Shown one piece after another: positions 10,368 through 19,463 of a stretch of 20,285 nucleotides of DNA (its first letter is position 1; every line of letters begins with the position of its first letter). This DNA is from Ettlia oleoabundans (lineage: Eukaryota; Chlorophyta; Chlorophyceae; Chlamydomonadales), in assembly GCA_019693395.1 (NCBI GenBank), contig JAAMXP010004089.1, forward strand, positions 1-20,285, given 5' to 3'. The notes below the pieces were generated by a model. It was given only the letters and a program-made list of their open reading frames with translations. It made no database searches and was not told the origin of the DNA. A program made the position numbers and the translations under genes.

Positions 10368-11476
10368 CCATGCCAGACCACCACCATTGCCACCGCACGT
10401 GCAAGCGACACACAGAAACCACTGGTTCCCTCTTCACACGGTCCTTGCAGCACGACAGAAGATGCCAGCGATCGGACCATTGTCTGTAGCTATGCCAAAA
10501 TTTCCAGCCTGGCACAGCATGACATGAGCAGCCTGGATGGCACGTGGGACCCGCAGGAACGGTGCTCGCAGGTCATCCTTGCAGGTGTGCCGTGCAGGAG
10601 GAATAGCAGCATAGACGCCAGCACCGTGAAATGTATTGATTGTTTGCACGCCCGCATTAGTGCCTGTGCTATCTGCTTTGATGCCTGATCTTTTCAGGCC
10701 CGCTGCTGCGGGAGGCAATAGAAGACCTGGAGTGGACAGGAGGCGAAGTGGAGTTCATCATGCGCCGCAACCCCATGCACTTTTCCTTACAAAGCATCAG
10801 GCAGCAAAGCTTGGAGGTTGGTGGAATTGGGCAGTTATCACTAGTTGGAGCAGCTTTCTTGCAGCTTGCTTGCAGTCACTTCCTGTTCCACCTGTGTGTG
10901 TGCTGCAGGTAACATTTCCCACCCATGCTCTTGATGGGTTCGTCTGCCTTGCTGAAGAATTGCGCGCCAGCTTTAAGTACAAGCACCTCAAGGCTGCATT
11001 CACAAATGTCACGCAAAAAGAGCTCTGGAGCGCAAAGGTGCGGACAACGCTTGTGTGTGGCCATTGTCAGATGCAGTGTTTTTTGTTGGCTGTATGTAAC
11101 TGGTGGTCCAATCCTCTGTTTCTTGGTTCAGATTGCCATCAGCAGCCGAGGGGCACTTCATGTGACCCACATGCTGACGCTGGCAGGTGGCGGGCCTCTG
11201 GGCCCTATGGAGATAGAACCCTTGTTGGGCACCCTGACATCTCAGGTCCAGTTGAACTGGTGGTACTGTGTTGGCAGGCTGTGCGTGCCCTACACACGCA
11301 CTGATCAGTAGGAGTGGCAAGCGCGCTACCCATTGCATGAGATTCTGCCTATGCTTGTGCCCCCAACTGCCTGACCCATGGTGCAGGGTCGTGTGCAGCG
11401 TGCGTGTATCGTCAAGTTCGTGATATTGCCCCTCGACGAAGAAGATGAGGGAGAGTTTGGCGGAGACGGCGGTTGA
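9708..11476 (+). CDS. RAD1: RAD1 homologue, subunit of the 9-1-1 DNA-damage checkpoint clamp
   Basis: Seven exons (9708-9884, 9994-10139, 10451-10584, 10698-10816, 10909-11037, 11132-11245, 11387-11476) join in phase to 302 residues, the usual RAD1 length. RAD1 pairs with RAD9 and HUS1 in a PCNA-like ring loaded at damaged DNA, where it activates the checkpoint kinase in the nucleus. Family features seen: an N-terminal strand region LVQALQAIRTQQKLVCAVTF with CMQSGISLSLSAFSRF after it, then LEAINTV, PLLREAIEDLEW before FIMRRNPMHFSL, and ELWSAKIAISSRGALHV. The end is KFVILPLDEEDEGE, an acidic tail typical of RAD1. The clamp has no catalytic residues to check. Exon 6 uses a weak donor (CAG|GTCCAG), chosen because it alone keeps the frame into the last exon. 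The gene diverges from VIP1 and converges on the zinc-knuckle gene. Confidence 0.88.
10329..10368. repeat. (CGCA)10 microsatellite in RAD1 intron 2
   Basis: About ten units of a CGCA tetranucleotide, with looser ACGC-rich sequence upstream from about 10280, lie inside the longest RAD1 intron (10140-10450). The Arg/Ala/Cys/Val repeat frames on both strands come from this tract. Confidence 0.93.
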
Positions 11477-11928
11477 GCGGAGGTGGTTCACATCTCCGCA
11501 ACAAATTTTTAATTGATATAAAAGCTCGAAATCGGGAGTGGAAGCAAGCGACAGGTCGAGCAACAACAGATCGATTTTGATAGCGTGCATTAATTTGTAT
11601 TTATTGGGAATAGGATGGTTTGATTCCTGGCGCATGAGGTGGCTCCTGATGTGAAATAGGTAAGTTTCGCAATTTGACAAAGAATAGCTTCGTTTTGCCT
11701 AAGAACCAAGGTTCTTTCGCGGTGTATCGCGGGAATTTTCGCAACCAAACGGTGGTTTTTGCCGTGTCAACCACATGTTTGCGTTCAGCAAACACGCCTG
11801 GGTAAGTGAGCAAATCGTGGGCAAACCTTGCCCTAGCCTGCTGCACAGCGTTATCGCGACAGAGTGCCCTGGTTTAGGTGCACGTCAACTGCTGAAATGG
11901 GAGGGAATGCAGCATAGCATGGGTTGTG

Positions 11929-12088
11929 CACGTTTTCGAGTCAGCACCATCCAGCAGGAAAAGTAGTTGAACGTGTCAGCCACACTTCTGCTTCCAACTA
12001 GCCTTCCACGTTTTCGAGTCAGCACCGTCCAGCAGAAAAAGAAGTTGAACGTGTCAGCCACACTTCTGCTTCCAACTAGCCTTCCACG
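11929..12088. repeat. 78-bp tandem duplication, two copies
   Basis: The copies start at 11929 and 12007 with a 78-base period and differ at three positions within the unit. Because 78 is a multiple of three, the open minus-strand frame through it (11885-12235) repeats 26 residues, but that frame lacks a credible start and probably is not translated. Confidence 0.92.
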
Positions 12089-12254
12089 ATGCAGCCTGGT
12101 CCGGGAGGTTTTGCTGGCTACTTGTAATGAAGCCTTTCGGCTGTGGTATGCCTGTACATTCACCCTTTTTAACTTGCGCGTACGCAATGTGCATATCAAG
12201 CTTTCCTTCACACTCATGTTTTCCAATACCAGCACATCAGCCCAAAATAAAATG

Positions 12255-12268
12255 TTACAAAGTTTACA
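12255..12268 (-). terminator. Double TGTAA poly(A) signal of the zinc-knuckle gene
   Basis: On the minus strand TGTAA occurs at 12268-12264 and again at 12259-12255, 28-41 bases after the stop codon at 12296. The signal and motif type are as in chlorophyte 3' ends; the exact cleavage site cannot be read. Confidence 0.6.
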
Positions 12269-12295
12269 CCTGACAACTGACTGTTGGTGCCGCCT

Positions 12296-14414
12296 TCACC
12301 AATGTGCACGCTTGATATGCCCTTGCTCATAACCACCAATCCCCCGTGCACCTCCATACTCGTAGTCATCACCCCCGTTATATGGTGCATAGCCCCGCTG
12401 CCCATTCCCTTCATAATGAACAAGTTTCGCTCGTGATTTGTAAGAGCTGCTGCCACTGTACCCGCTGCCAACGTGCATGCCGCTGCCATACCCAGTGCCC
12501 GCTCTCTCGCTGCAATATGCCTGTGATGTGGGCCGCCCGGTCATGCGCTCACCGCGTATGACCTGAGGCAGCTCACGTGCACATTCGCCTGCAGCAAAAG
12601 AGCACACCAATTGCAGCCGCGTCAACGCTTCTGCCAGCCAGCCAACAACATTGTCGATACAGGCAACACACACACACTCTGGACGGCACAGCTGGTAAAG
12701 CAACGAGCGTTTCTGCTGTATCAAGGTCTCAGCCTAATTGCGAATGCAGCTGCAGGCAGCAATATGGTGACACACCTGCAGTGTGACCCCCTTGGCCGCA
12801 GTTGGCACAGCTTAACTTGCTAGGCTGGCCAGGCGGCTCCACGCAGTTTAAATGACCTCGCCTTCCGCAGACAAAGCACCAAACATACTGTAGGTCGCGC
12901 TGGCTGTACTCTTGCTTGCAGCCGCCCTCTGCCCTGCATCCCGGTGCACCAACATAGTGTTTTATGAGGACGGAAGCAGTACGACAGGATGGCAAGGAGC
13001 CCCAGGCAGTATGGGGGCTGCTTTCTGCATGCTACATTGGACGCTGCTTGGAAGACTGTGCAGAGGCACTTGCTAGGCACTTGCACTGCATGCAGCAGGC
13101 CAAACTCACGTAAAACCAGCATTGAGTTGTCAGCCAGTTGATTCACTACCAATCTGCCACCCAATTCAGCCCACCAGCGCATTCAAGCTTACCAACACCC
13201 ACCTCACAAAGTCTTTTTCCCCAGCACATGGGCAACTTTCTGATCCGCAACGGAGGCACACTGCTGCCGTTGTGGCATGCCAGCTGAGCGGCTGGTGGTA
13301 GCCATATGGACAGTTGCGTGCTATATGGCCTGGTTGCTGACACCGCCAGCAAAGACTGTTTGGGCAATCCCGGCTATCATGCCCAAACTGCGCGGCTCAG
13401 GGAATGTGAATGTGCAGTTCAGCCCTCCCAAAAAATATGCATAAGCAATAAAAAAAGTTGCATTCCAGGATGCGTGCCAAAAGCAGTCGTTAATGAAATC
13501 TCCCTGTTTCTGGATTTACCTGGGCACATAAAAAGCAGGTCCGCTCCTTGGCCTCAGCTGTGCAATTACGAGCAAAGTGTCCCTTGCCACCACACTTGAA
13601 GCAACGCAAACCGGCCTCCTCAAAATCCTCGTCAAAGTATCTGCAGCAGTAATGAAAATTGCGCACAGTATGTGATGCTACCCATGACCTTCATACCTGC
13701 ACTGCCCTGCCCTTTGCCCCATATCACATAGTCGCAAGCATTTTTCCTACAGGGCAGCAGCTTGAAGAAGGCCTGCCCGGGAATGCCACAGAGCAGAGGG
13801 TATGGACTTGTAACACTGCACCAGACAATCAGCTGTACGTACCACAGGGCAGGCAACTTTTTCCCCGACGCACACCTGGGGGCTCTCAACAAGCGCGAAA
13901 CCTCGGCAGGGCAGCGCACAGCCGTCTCCACCAAAATCACACCAGCGGGGGGCTGCGCCGGCTGAACAAGCGCTGCATCGCTGCTGCTGCTGCAGCTTCT
14001 GCTGCAGCTGGTGATGCTGACACTACTAGCAGAGGCAAGTGCATCGTCCAAAGTCTTGATGGAGCGGGAGTGAGTGGCAAGCCTCGTATTCAGGACCCTC
14101 TGCGGCTGCCCTTCACCAACTGACCCGCTGCCGCCTGGTGTTTGGCCACTGGTGCCGCTGTGCTTATGCTCGCCATAGAAGCCGGCTGCTTGCTGCGTGC
14201 TCGGCTCGACGAGTTCAAGTTCTCCAGTTTCTGGGGATGAGGATGCACGAGGGTTGACAACGGCGTGGCGCACCGGTTCAACCCCACCTGTTGGGTTTGC
14301 GGTGCGGAGGGGGCTCCTGCGCCCTGCCACAACAGCGTTGATTGGGTGGCCTGACTCTTGGGTGTCACTGCTGCAGGAGGTGCTGCTGCCGCCACTGCTG
14401 TTGCTGTCGTGCAT
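12296..14414 (-). CDS. Multi-CCHC zinc-knuckle protein of the plant AIR-like type
   Basis: Five exons (14414-13876, 13640-13520, 13387-13203, 12933-12776, 12588-12296) join in phase to 431 residues. CCHC knuckles bind single-stranded RNA; the fungal relatives Air1/Air2 guide the TRAMP polyadenylation complex in nuclear RNA surveillance, so a nuclear RNA role is inferred. Residues 1-165 are Ser/Gly/Pro-rich and probably disordered. The plant-family motif RLLRAPRYFD (about 173-183) precedes knuckles at 193-206 (CFKCGGKGHFARNC), 215-228, 233-246, a variant C-x2-C-x4-H-x2-C at 301-312, and 324-337. A degenerate one starts near 264. AEGGCKQEYSQRDL between them is also family-typical. The C-terminus is Gly/Tyr-rich and ends IKRAHW. 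Knuckles 2 and 5 are each split by an intron yet rebuild exactly, which supports the model. An in-frame ATG at 14474 would add 20 residues. Confidence 0.85.
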
Positions 14415-15008
14415 GTTCTCGACAAACAACGGCGGATACCTGGGATATATGTAAAACCGCCCCGCGATTACCATGTGCAGCTGTCCGCGCGACCAAGCGC
14501 AATTGCTAACGGGCGGGGTTCCACAGGGAGAAATCTGGAGCCCGTATATCCCGTTATTACGGAAAAAAGCAAGATATCACAGCCACTTACGGGTTCACGG
14601 AACCCCTGTCCTTACGAAAAGACGGAACCGAAAAGCTGGGGCGTCGCAGGAGGCCGTATGCGGTACACGGTGTAGTACACCTAGTTTAATGTGCTGAAGA
14701 CCGTCAAACGCGTCCGCGTCTATGGAACAGTGGCTATTAGGATCTAAGGGTATATTAGAGCAACTTACGATGCCCCAATATAGGGAGAAGGGGCCGCTCC
14801 CCAGCCTGACGAGCCGCCGTTGGCAACCAAAGCGTGAAGCTTTCCCCCGAAACCAGCCTCTAACCAGTCTTTGCCGTGTTTAGTAGTTTCTCTGGCTTGT
14901 TGGGACCTTCTGAAAGCTTCCCCATTGCAACAGGGCCTCTCAAAAGGGCTGACAAACTCGCAAATGGGCATTACGGGTCGAATTTTAGGAATCCGTAAAA
15001 CCTCACGG

Positions 15009-15040
15009 AACCGGGAGAAATTGGAAATTTCTCCCTGGTT
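15009..15040. repeat. Hairpin, 10-bp perfect stem extended to about 14 bp
   Basis: GGGAGAAATT (15013-15022) and AATTTCTCCC (15026-15035) are separated by GGA. AACC and GGTT extend the stem outside one bulged base. A related half-site, GGGAGAAAT, occurs near 14527. Confidence 0.9.
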
Positions 15041-15264
15041 ATACAGCGCTCCAGGTGGCAGTCCGCTGGCGACAGCCTGACTGCTAAACCCGTAGTTGCC
15101 AAGCGCACAGGGGAAGTTTTCGGTTCTCTTTTTGTTTCAGTTTCTACAGTAAAGGAACGCTGCCATAGGGTCATAGGTAGGATCCTATAGGCTAGGGGGG
15201 CCGAAACTTTCTTTTGCGGCTGGCCGCTTGTTCGGCGCGTCCCCGCGTCCACCCCGGTGCTGGA

Positions 15265-15278
15265 GGGCTTATAAGCCC
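15265..15278. promoter_or_regulatory. TATAA inside a 14-bp perfect palindrome; possible plus-strand TATA box
   Basis: GGGCTTATAAGCCC is a perfect palindrome with TATAA at its centre, followed closely by CTATAAC. It lies about 170 bases before a possible exon at 15448. A TATA role for a plus-strand transcript is possible; no start site can be read from sequence alone. Confidence 0.3.
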
Positions 15279-15447
15279 TATAACTATTGCGCCCCACCCC
15301 GGCACACCCCACACACATTTTTGCACAACTGCAGTGCTACAGGGCAAGTGCTGGACTCCTCAACGCTTCATCGAAGTCATCTTCTACTGAATATACTGCT
15401 TATATGTGAAGTCACTGCTCAACAGCGTCCTCTGTTCTTTCTCCTAG

Positions 15448-15663
15448 GCCTAGCCACCACACCTGGATTAATGACGTGCTCAAGATGGCTCACGCAGAGA
15501 GCACGGCACTCTATAACACAGACTCATGCTGTGTGATTCAGGGCAATGCATCGCCAGATGTGTCGGTCATTGCAGCAGCATACAGCAACGCACCCCAAGC
15601 GCAGCACAGAGCAGTAGCGCTGTTTCAGGCGAACACATTTTATGGGAAGTTTACACAAGTCGA
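15448..15663 (+). CDS. Possible exon of an unrecognised gene
   Basis: After a good acceptor (TTTCTCCTAG, ending 15447) a frame is open to TGA at 15661-15663. It includes an in-frame ATG at 15485 and the segments HHTWINDVLKMAHAESTALY, SVIAAAYSN and ALFQANTFYGKFTQVDS. I do not recognise the family. A further stretch just downstream (about 15685-15765, another frame: RRAIKLHITSSHMWEHPPAEH) could splice to VLVIPDECAHTLQPASS after an acceptor ending at 15819. No donor of normal intron length links it to the first exon. A spliced gene, a decayed gene or chance are all possible. Confidence 0.25.
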
Positions 15664-16075
15664 CTCATGATTGAATCAGACGGGCGCACGTTCAAATTCC
15701 ACGCCGAGCCATCAAACTGCACATCACCAGCAGCCACATGTGGGAGCACCCGCCGGCTGAGCACGTGGCAGGCCAGCATGGGTCCTTGCATGCATAATTG
15801 CCTGCCTCTTGCATGCAGGTGCTTGTTATTCCGGATGAATGTGCCCATACCCTGCAGCCTGCCAGCAGCTGAAAAATCAACTGGAAGAACTTCCCTGCAC
15901 AAATATGCGCCATCTGTGCAGTCTTAACCGTAGAGCTGATTGGCCTGCCTTAGGTAATAGTTGTCAGGCCTTTGCATCCCGCCCTTACGGAAACTTTGGC
16001 CAAGCATTTCACGCACAGCACTAGGCCATACTCAGTATGATACTGTCCCGTTCAGGGTCGCTACCCCAGCACCAC
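15664..16075. other. Stretch without a supported gene
   Basis: It contains the downstream open segment mentioned for the possible exon and overlapping minus-strand frames up to 15913. Neither strand shows a recognisable family and both are about equally open, so coding status is undecided. A further TTACGG copy sits at 15985. Confidence 0.4.
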
Positions 16076-16385
16076 ATGTCTTTGAGAGTGCACTGTCCGT
16101 TCCGAAGAAAGGATCAGCACAGTGAAGCATGCAGGGCTGACGACTGTGGGGGGACTGGGGAAGCTATGAGCTAAGCTATGTCTTTGAAAGTGCACTGTCC
16201 GTTCCAGAAGAGAGGATCAGCACAGCTATGTCTTCCGGCGGGACAGCGTGGAGTTTGGACAGTGCAACCTAAACGGCCCAGTCGCTGCCCCAGTCCCCCA
16301 CAGTTGTTGACAACTGTGGGGCCATCAGCAGTGATTGATTTACCGTGCTGATCCTTTCTTTGGAACGTACAGTGCAACCTCAAGG
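16076..16385. mobile_element. Foldback (inverted-repeat) element, MITE-like
   Basis: A roughly 47-base sequence (ATGTCTTTGAGAGTGCACTG and on to GGATCAGCACAG) occurs at 16076-16122. It recurs in direct orientation at 16178-16225 and inverted at 16343-16384. A short inverted piece also lies near 16257-16270. Inside these arms, 16141-16160 is complementary to 16288-16306. A perfect hairpin with 11-base arms and a TTGA loop sits at 16296-16321. The whole could fold on itself. It has no coding capacity, and I could not define target-site duplications. It lies 216 bases before the ATG of the NOG1-like gene, so it may sit in its promoter or leader. Confidence 0.6.
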
Positions 16386-16600
16386 GAGGGAGCAACGCAT
16401 AGCACGCCCGAAATCCCGACACCTTGAAGGCACGACGTCAGGGACGCGTGGCAATTGAATGTCTCAAAACTGCATTCCATCTCCTTGTGGGCATCATTTC
16501 TTTCAAGCTCGCTCCATCGAGTGGTCAGGACACTGCCCACGAGCACTTTCCGCCATCCCGGCAGGCGATCTTGGCTGAAAGCGCGATTACGTCTCTACAA

Positions 16601-18937
16601 ATGGTCGCGACGTGCAGCCCGCATCACTTGCTTGGAAAATTTTTATTGCGTCTCAGTGGCGGCCAGCGGTGCGCAGTCATTGTTCTCAAACCGCGGGACC
16701 GGCACTTCCGTAGAGCGGCAGCTGGGGCAAGTTGCTGCAGCAACTCTGCAGCGCAGGCAAGGAGCGGTCGAATGTTGGCGGCGGGTGACGCTGCTACTGC
16801 GGGAACCGACCCAGCAACACACCTTTTTGTGACGGAAAGTGGACTTGGTGACGGATTCGTCAAGCCGCCCCTTCAATTAGGTGCGGATATAGCAGCAGCT
16901 AGCAGCACAGGTGCATTCCAGCGGTTACCCATGGTGGCGCCAAGCAAGGAACTCCTGGAATCTGCGCTGCGCCGTGCCACCCGCGTGCCCCATAACAAAA
17001 AGTTGAAGAACGAGGCGCAGAAGGCCAAAAACAGGTGATGTCATTGCAAGCACGTTGGGCAACAGAGACCTGTCGTTTCGACATGCAGCTTCTCTTGTAA
17101 CTGCGTGGGCTGCGATTTGTGCATAGGGCAGAAGCGCCTCATGGCACTGAATAGTAGCACTTGACTGCTGGCCCATGTTGTTGTGTGTAGAGCAGCACGT
17201 GCATTGGACACACTGATGAAGGAACTGTGCGTGCCTCTTGCTGTCTATATCAAAGGGTTCCCGCACCCCAGCCGTCTGCACCCTTTTGAGCGCGCGCTGT
17301 TGGAATTGACAGTAGGGCCGGGCACATATGAACGAGTATTGGACCGAGTGGAGGCCCTGCGGCGGTCCACCGTTGAGGTGATGGTAAAGAAAGGGGGACT
17401 GCACATGCCATAAAGGGTAGTGGGCATGCAGATAACATGCTGCACGCATCCAGCATGTCAGTACACGCGCCACAATGTTGCACAACTGCTTATGGCAAAG
17501 CACAACTTGCATGCCACATGCATGTGCTCCTGCTGTGGCTTCAGGTCGGGAAGGCATATGCGACACGCGCTTCCCGTGCTGCAAACAAGAAGGATGCCGT
17601 TGCACTTCAGGAGGAAGGCTTTGCTCGGTTGCAAGTTTTGTTTACCCGCGGAAGCTATGCAGGTGGGTGTTGGATGACATCGGGCTGTGCAGCTGCACCA
17701 CATGTGGTTGCATTGTTTTGTAGTAGCGCACCCTGCATGTTTCGAAATGCAGCATTCGTGGAAATCCTCCTTTGTTTACGCTCAGTTGATGAGTTGAAGG
17801 ACGTGGCCAAAAGTCTACGGCGACTGCCGGTGGTAGAGCCTGAGCTTCCCACGGTGAGCAAAGGAAGGATCGGCAGACTGCAACAGCACGTTGTAATGCC
17901 AGCCTTGCATAGCAGCTGTTGCACTTTTGCGACCTGGTGCACTCCAGTTGCCTGCTGCCTGCTCCTGCTGAACCCATGGTTTGTCCTCCCATCGGCAGGT
18001 AGCGCTCGTAGGCGCTCCAAACGTGGGAAAATCATCGCTGGTGCAGCTGCTCTCAAGCGGGCTGCCGGAAGTGCAGAACTACCCCTTCACCACCCGAAGC
18101 ATCAAGATGGGGCATTTCTATGTTGCTGGGCGTCGCCATCAGGTCACAGGTGGGTGATGTGGAGGCGCTTGCTGCTTGTGGGGTATTATTCCCATTCCAC
18201 CCACGCCTATATTATGTACCCAAATGATGCCTGCCTTGCCCTTCCGGTTTCATTTGCAGACACTCCCGGGTTGCTGAACCGCGCTGAGGAAGAGCGCAAT
18301 GCCATGGAGCGACTGACACTGGCGTGCCTGGAGCACTTGCAGACTGAGGTGCTGTTTGTGGCCGACCTGACTGGCGAGTGCGGAACATCAGTTGCGGACC
18401 AGTGGTGCATCAGGTGTGCAGTTTATTGTTATTTCATGGAACCCGGCTCCAGCTTGTGCGCTTTCCTCCACCAGTAACTTATGAAGTCCACCCATGTTTT
18501 CAACTTGGGCTATAGCTGCTGCAGATAGAGTTTGATTGCTGCTGGTCGGGTCTCCATGCAGGGAGGAGCTGCGTGCACGGTTCCCCGGCAAGCCCTGGCT
18601 TGACGTGCTGTCCAAGGCAGACCTCCTCGAAGAAGAGTTTGACGAGGCAGATAGGCAGCAGCAGCTGGAGCAGCAGCAGCTGACGCTAAACGGTGGCACT
18701 CTGGGATCCCACGTGGCCAGCCAAGCAACAGTTGTGGTAGAAGATGCGCAGCAGCAGGTTGTGTCAACTGCTGTGCAGTTTGCGATGATGCTGCCAAAGG
18801 CGCTGCGGGTGAGCAGTGCAAGCGGGGTGGGCGTCGACGCCCTAAAGGAGGCCATGCTGAAGATGCTGCTACATTATGACATTCGGCAGCAGCAGCAAGA
18901 ACATTTGCAGCAGAAGCATCCGCAGCAAGAAGAGTAG
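16601..18937 (+). CDS. NOG1-family (Obg-related) GTPase lacking the C-terminal NOG1 extension
   Basis: Seven exons (16601-17034, 17191-17377, 17545-17662, 17786-17853, 17999-18149, 18260-18413, 18562-18937) join in phase to 495 residues. NOG1 GTPases act in large-subunit ribosome assembly. An N-terminal NOG1-type helical domain (about 125-260; KELCVPLAVYIKGFP) precedes the G domain. The G domain has P-loop GAPNVGKSS (274-282), PFTTRSI (G2), DTPGLL (320-325), SKAD (388-391, G4) and SSASG (G5). G4 has Ser in place of the usual Asn. Nuclear NOG1 is about 600-700 residues; this one ends soon after the G domain in a Gln-rich tail. Residues 1-60 are Arg/Ser/Ala-rich with few acidic residues, so plastid or mitochondrial targeting is likely. 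I prefer the ATG at 16601; the same frame is open upstream to 16424. Confidence 0.85.
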
Positions 18938-19463
18938 CCGTGCAGAAGTGTTAAATTTCTGGACACTGGCAGCTTACGCTATGTGGCTGTGTTGAGTTAC
19001 TGTTCAAGCACTGTTGTCTCCATATACACAAACACTCGCAACAGGCAGTATAGTGTCTGGCAAGTAGCTAGTCTGCAGATTTCGATGCTATGGCGGGGTG
19101 GTGCGGGTGGGTAGTAGGTGCAGCGGGCGAGACTTCGACGCCGTTGTGCAAGTCATGTGAAGTATGGCGCACTTGAAGCCTGCCAAACGGCCGTGTTTTC
19201 CTGAAAATCAATCTATTGATAGCTCACAGACCAGTGCTGGCAAATTATCAACAAAGATGGCTGGAATACCGAGAAGCAAGTTAGCACAGGAAGGCGGCAT
19301 GGCACGCCAAGCGCAACCCATGCTACTGACAATGATGCACCGACCATTGCATCCTCTGTCCATTTTCCGAAGCTCCCGTGGGGACTGACTGTTTTTTATT
19401 TGTGTTTTCCAATAGAAAAGCTGCCCGTTATCCTAAGAACCAACGCTCGCTGGAGCCGTGCAT
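18938..19463. other. Intergenic region before the SET-domain gene
   Basis: These 526 bases hold the 3' region of the NOG1-like gene and the promoter or leader of the next. A 74-codon ATG-to-stop frame at 19164-19388 has no family similarity. TTTCCAATAG ending near 19415 looks like an acceptor and may mark a 5' untranslated exon of the SET gene. I see no clear poly(A) signal of the TGTAA type. Confidence 0.45.

Larger units (their letters stand above)
11477..12295. other. Convergent intergenic region between RAD1 and the zinc-knuckle gene
   Basis: These 819 bases separate two stop codons. The right end is the 3' untranslated region of the minus-strand gene, with TGTAA signals at 12268-12264 and 12259-12255. 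The middle holds a 78-base tandem duplication. A lysine-rich minus-strand open frame at 11601-11846 has no ATG and no family I recognise. I call no gene here. Confidence 0.55.
14475..15300. other. Compositionally odd, gene-free block (possible organelle-derived insertion)
   Basis: No gene was found. The sequence differs from its surroundings: the short motif TTACGG or its complement recurs (14557, 14587, 14971, 14994), and there is a strong hairpin at 15009-15040. It also has scattered runs such as CCTATAGGC and GGGGGGCC. This looks like algal organelle spacer DNA rather than the intron-rich nuclear DNA around it, but that is an impression and not a match. One ATG-to-stop frame (14971-14765, minus, 68 codons) is present without family similarity. 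The left end must also hold the promoter of the zinc-knuckle gene. Confidence 0.35.

Noticed and set aside
10207..10515. Minus- and plus-strand frames with Arg/Ala/Cys/Val or His/Ala/Arg/Thr repeats
   Set aside because: They are translations of the CGCA microsatellite in RAD1 intron 2.
11601..11846. Lysine-rich minus-strand frame of 81 codons
   Set aside because: It opens at GTG, has no ATG near its start, no recognised family, and lies beyond the 3' ends of both neighbours. It could be looked at again if transcribed.
11885..12235. Minus-strand frame encoding two 26-residue repeats
   Set aside because: The repeat is explained by the 78-bp DNA duplication. The frame opens at GTG and overlaps the 3' flank of the zinc-knuckle gene.
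14765..14971. 68-codon minus-strand ATG-to-stop frame
   Set aside because: Short, no family similarity, and within the possible organelle-derived block; length is compatible with chance.
19164..19388. 74-codon plus-strand ATG-to-stop frame before the SET gene
   Set aside because: No family similarity and a different frame from the SET gene; at most an upstream open frame in its leader.
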